Shown piece by piece: positions 60,321-64,000 of a DNA stretch of 64,000 nucleotides. A model generated the notes under the pieces. The model had not been told where the DNA came from. It ran no database searches and worked only from the letters and a program-made list of their open reading frames with translations. The position numbers and the translations under genes were made by a program. This DNA is from Nymphaea colorata (taxonomy: Eukaryota; Streptophyta; Magnoliopsida; Nymphaeales; Nymphaeaceae). The DNA lies in NCBI RefSeq assembly GCF_008831285.2, contig NC_045147.1:310001-374000 (forward strand), given 5' to 3'. The stretch's first letter is position 1. Each line of letters opens with the position of its first letter.

Positions 60321-62149
60321 CTTTGATTCTTCATAAGACCTTTTCCAATATTTTTCTACCAAAAATTTACAAAATGGAGTATGAAACAATGGATTTCAGA
60401 ATAAAACTGTATTTTCATATAGATATCTTTTTCTTTTTTTCAAAATGTGCCCAACATTATCTCCACAACAAGGAGATGGTGATAAAAGAGCGTTTTTGAA
60501 AACTATAATTTGTTTAGAAGTCCTGTTTTAAGTTTCCATGGTACATGTTGTTCTTGTTCGACATAATGAAGGGTTTAAATGTGCCTTATCATCGTTTTAG
60601 ACTTGAAATATATTCACATCTAAACCTAAGCATTGAATTGTTACTCTAATTAGACCGATTGTCGATTCTGAATCCATTTTTTTAACTTGGATCTTGTACA
60701 GAAATCCAGGTCCAAGTGCAAACTGGTTGGGGTTTGGATTCCATCGCATGTACAGGCTCACCATCGAACTCAAATCGAGTACGTATCTAGTTTGAAGTCC
60801 AATCAATAAATTAGATACAATCTAATTAAAAATAAATCTTGCTAGCGGATCTTGTGCTAGTCAGAGCTGAACTAGGTTTTAGAAAATAGCGTTTACCTTT
60901 GAGCTGATCCAAATCCCACTAATACATAATACCGAATAAAAGTAGATAGATTTGATTTAAATATAAACTGTTTAAATCTCCACCTTATCGGTTAAATTTT
61001 CAAGATCACAAATTTCGATCTATCAAGTGAATTAATTAGGAAGAAGAATTGATTTCGCTTGGGGTCATTTCTATCGCCGAAGGTAGTTTGCTTTGTTTTC
61101 ATTCACTCTTAGTACGTTAAATATCAGTAGTACTCAAAAAATTGCCCCAGTATAAAATGGGGCACGCACTTAATTAGAACGTAGTGATATTGAAATTAAA
61201 GGAGGATGACTAAATCCTTGTGCATGGAACATCGGAATAAGAGTTGGCAATTGGTGGTCTAGCGTGACACGTATCATGAGTCAATGAGAGAACCTAAAAA
61301 AAAAAAAAACCATATATTCTACAAATTTTAAAAATATAAATATTCCTAAAAAAGATCATTTTAAAATCCTAAAAAAATCCATATGTCCCGTTGCCTCACA
61401 CTGAGCTCCGCCCTAACCACCTGATGTAGGCAAGACAATTTAGTCATTTAATTTGTAGATATTGCACTTCACAAGTCAAATTTAAAAGATGTTCTTCAAC
61501 GTGATTTACAAGATTGAATACTCCTAAACATAGTGGAAACCTACTCACGGGTACTCTCACATCCATGCTTTTTGTAATGTTTACTTAGAGAAAACCTTTT
61601 GCTAGGTCATACTCTTATGCCTTTAAGGTTTTGGATTGTTTCGGAGCCTGAGTAGTCTTATAGTACATCTTTCAACTTGAGTGCTGTGTTTGTCACTGTT
61701 TGACGAAGAATATACTAAAGTGTGACAAAGATCATGGGAGTCCAACCTCAAACGCCATCGTAAGTGTGAGTTGCCTTGCCGCCTGGTTGGGCTAGGCTAC
61801 ATCCCTTGAGGTGTCCCACATCCTCGTTATTCAGCAAAAATATATAGGATATTCATTGTAAAAATTTGAAAGCCCCTACCAGGGGTTGAAGACATTACAA
61901 CCTAGATTTAGCAAAAGAATCTCTAGGTACCTCATGACCAAACCCATCTATGGAGACTTCTTTCAAGTTTGACATCCCTATTATGATTGTGCTTTATTTT
62001 GCTTTTGAATTAACTTCCAAAGATACCATATCATGGTGTAATACATTGACTTCCAACATTACCCATGTTTTTATCCATGAATTTTGGTGTACTTCGGATG
62101 TCAGACCTCTCTTCTGATGCTTGAACAAGATTTCTTTCTAACTCCAAAC
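60321..62149. other. Intergenic, no gene seen
   Basis: AT-rich DNA without recognisable motifs. GATCCAAATCC-type motifs near 60660-60930 resemble the patch at 59230-59560. Confidence 0.4.
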
Positions 62150-62600
62150 TTCTTATATATATGTGGTTTCATATCTCAATGACATACTTGCAATTGAAAA
62201 AAAAAGAATCGTCCTCACAGCTAGCTTCTCACAGAACACATCTTGATGCCTTGCAGAGAACCCAAATTTCTCCATCCTTGCCTTAGAGAGCAGTTTCCCT
62301 TTGTGACGTAAGCACAACATCCAGTTAGCTCTTGGAAAGCCATTTCCCAACCAGATATATTTCATCCAATTCTCTTGAACATGACCTCTAACACTGATCT
62401 TCTCACAAACAAATCCCATTCATGGAAATGCTTTTTGTCATTTATGCTTCTTAACATATCTTGAAAATGAAAAAAAGGCCTTCTGTGAAGAAAATAACTA
62501 ACTATATTGTCACAAGGATGAGAAACATCCATGCCACAGGATTGCATCAACTTCAACCTGCCGAAAATCAGAGGCAATATTATTTTCCTTACATTATGAG
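62150..62600 (-). pseudogene. LINE-type non-LTR retroelement fragment (zf-RVT region)
   Basis: On the minus strand two adjoining frames resemble the C-terminal zinc-binding part of plant LINE ORF2. The motifs are FPRANWMLCLRHKGKLLSKA followed by RMEKFGF and a degraded C...C...T..LFF pattern. The zinc cysteines are partly lost, a frameshift separates the two frames near 62400, and no reverse transcriptase core is nearby. Likely a dead 3' fragment. Confidence 0.5.
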
Positions 62601-63111
62601 GCTCCCTTTAGCCCCTAAAGGTGAACTAGGCTTTTGACAATCACCTTTCAGGTAGATGAGCATTTGGATAGATTTAAGACAGTTCAAAGGCTGTGAGGGC
62701 TCAAGTACTTCCATTGGCGTTTCCTTGGGGGACTGAGACCACCGACGTATTGCAAACAAATGGGTATGTACAACCAAAAGGAAAAAAAAATGCACAGTAT
62801 TTTATGCATCAAGGTGTTTACATAGCAAACAACCAAGTGAGCCTTTCCATCTGCGACTTTTAGGGTTTCGGTGGACCTCATGCACCACCTGGCAGTTCTA
62901 GACTCTCAACTTGTCGCCCATTTTTTTTCAGGCGAATCTTCAGTCTGTTGGACTTCCTTGGACACATGAAATTGAAACCTGCAAGAAAGATAAAGAAATG
63001 GAAATGAGAGAAGCATGTAACAAAATTTCCACTTCATTTCATTTCCACAAAGGGTGTATTGCAAGTATATATAGTATCTCACTCACTCTCCTTACAAGAA
63101 ATAAAACATGC
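62601..63111. other. Intergenic, no gene seen
   Basis: Contains ordinary unique-looking sequence with short open frames on both strands; none shows a recognised motif. Confidence 0.4.
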
Positions 63112-63116
63112 ATAAT

Positions 63117-63572
63117 TGTTGTAGGAAAAAATGTGGGCCCAAAATATAATTGAAGCTCAAACCCCAATAATTTATGCTGAAAATCCGAGAGAGTCTTGGT
63201 GCCCCAAAATCTTAAATAATAAACTTGAAAAGCTTATATAATGAAAACTCAATAACCAAACCAAGATAGCTCACAAAGTGAACTAAAACCCAACAGCCCA
63301 AAATAATCACAAAATGTAAAATACTTTATTCATCAAAGTAAGCATTACAAAGGGAGACCCAAAGAGACTCACCTAAGCTCACTTAGTAGCATTCACACCC
63401 AAGCATTCCCACACTACAAAGACACACACACCAGCTCATGAAGTGCGCACACAAGAATCACTCACTTGAGGCTCTCACACTTAATTCTTACTCAGTGCTA
63501 CACACAATGGCCACACCCTTATTTATAGGAGGGGAATGTCGGTGGTGGAGGATTCCACCGTATTCTACAACA
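63117..63572 (-). repeat. 3' LTR of a second, distinct copia element
   Basis: On the minus strand it starts TGTTGTAGAATACGG and ends TTCCTACAACA, 456 bp with perfect 8-bp terminal inverted repeats TGTTGTAG/CTACAACA. It has a TATA box CCTATAAATAAGG about 50 bp from the start and an AATAAAG poly(A) signal further in. The 5 bp outside is ATAAT (63112-63116); the matching copy would be beyond the window. Confidence 0.82.
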
Positions 63573-63658
63573 TATAAAGTAGCACATAGTTTAACTGAAA
63601 AATTAAGAAGCTCATCAAGGACTTGAGTTCTATTTTTCTAAAGAGTCATGGTGACCCT

Positions 63659-64000
63659 TTACGATCTCCCTCTCATTACCGACTCTTTACTCGTGACATT
63701 TAACATTCTTCTAAGTTTGGTGAATGTTTGTACTAGCAAGACTTTGGTGAAAATGTCAGCGATTTGATCTTCTAAAGCAATTGTTTGCAACTGTATTTCT
63801 CCTTTGAACACTTTTTCTCTCATAAAGTGATTTTCCACTTCTATATGTTTTATATGAGCATAGAAGATGAAATTCTCTACAAGTCTAATAGCGCTTTAAT
63901 TATTGCAGTAGAGTCACCTTGCATAATCTACATCTTGTTTAATGTCTTCCAACAGTTGCGTCAACCAGACACATTCTTGTGATGTGTGAAGTAGTGCTCT
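63659..64000 (-). pseudogene. copia RNase H terminus (continues outside the window)
   Basis: The minus strand reads HIKHIEVENHFMREKVFKGE and IQLQTIALEDQIADIFTK, the conserved end of copia RNase H, closing at TAA (63659-63661) about 90 bp before the LTR. Further upstream (63880-64000) the family reading needs frame changes and has at least one stop, so the element is decayed. Confidence 0.85.

Overview
This is nuclear DNA from a flowering plant. Two plant-type genes are clear: an Alfin-like PHD-finger protein with four spliced introns and an intronless mitochondrial carrier. Around them lie plant hAT MITEs, Ty1/copia retroelements, a LINE fragment and long (TA)n arrays. The species cannot be named from the sequence; nothing points to a grass or to a bacterial or organellar origin.

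Layout. 1-10.05 kb: Alfin-like gene on + (five coding exons, 251 aa). Its 7.7-kb third intron is packed with hAT-type insertions; one carries a captured piece of a cytosolic ribosomal protein S15 gene and another is a hAT inserted into the terminal repeat of an older hAT. 10-15.3 kb: 3' flank between two convergent genes. 15.27-17.2 kb: mitochondrial carrier of the SLC25A44-like type on -. 17.2-64 kb: repeat-rich DNA with no confidently named gene. A set of homologous low-copy segments occurs three times in the same order and orientation (about 21.9-28.3, 40.3-42.5 and 54.7-57.8 kb). This looks like an old tandem triplication with a period of about 14-17 kb, since broken up by transposons. Between the copies lie a scrambled copia (29.3-34.0 kb) hit by several hAT insertions, a 1.2-kb hAT-like element (35.4-36.7 kb), a copia LTR (38.1-38.5 kb), a copia gag fragment (39.4-40.3 kb) and a nearly full-length dead copia (46.1-52.4 kb) with a perfect 5-bp target duplication. 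At 52.9-53.8 kb on - there is a possible small spliced gene of unknown function. A LINE fragment and the 3' end of another copia close the window.

The most informative result is the number of insertions whose ends and target duplications can be read by eye: nine hAT-type elements with 8-bp duplications matching at 7 or 8 positions, and three more matching at 6 of 8. They give relative ages (hAT into hAT, hAT into copia, copia into a small open frame). No complete unknown gene system was found; the strongest candidates for something undescribed are the gene-capturing hAT elements, the triplicated segment and the small spliced gene near 53 kb. All similarity statements come from reading the sequence, not from searches.
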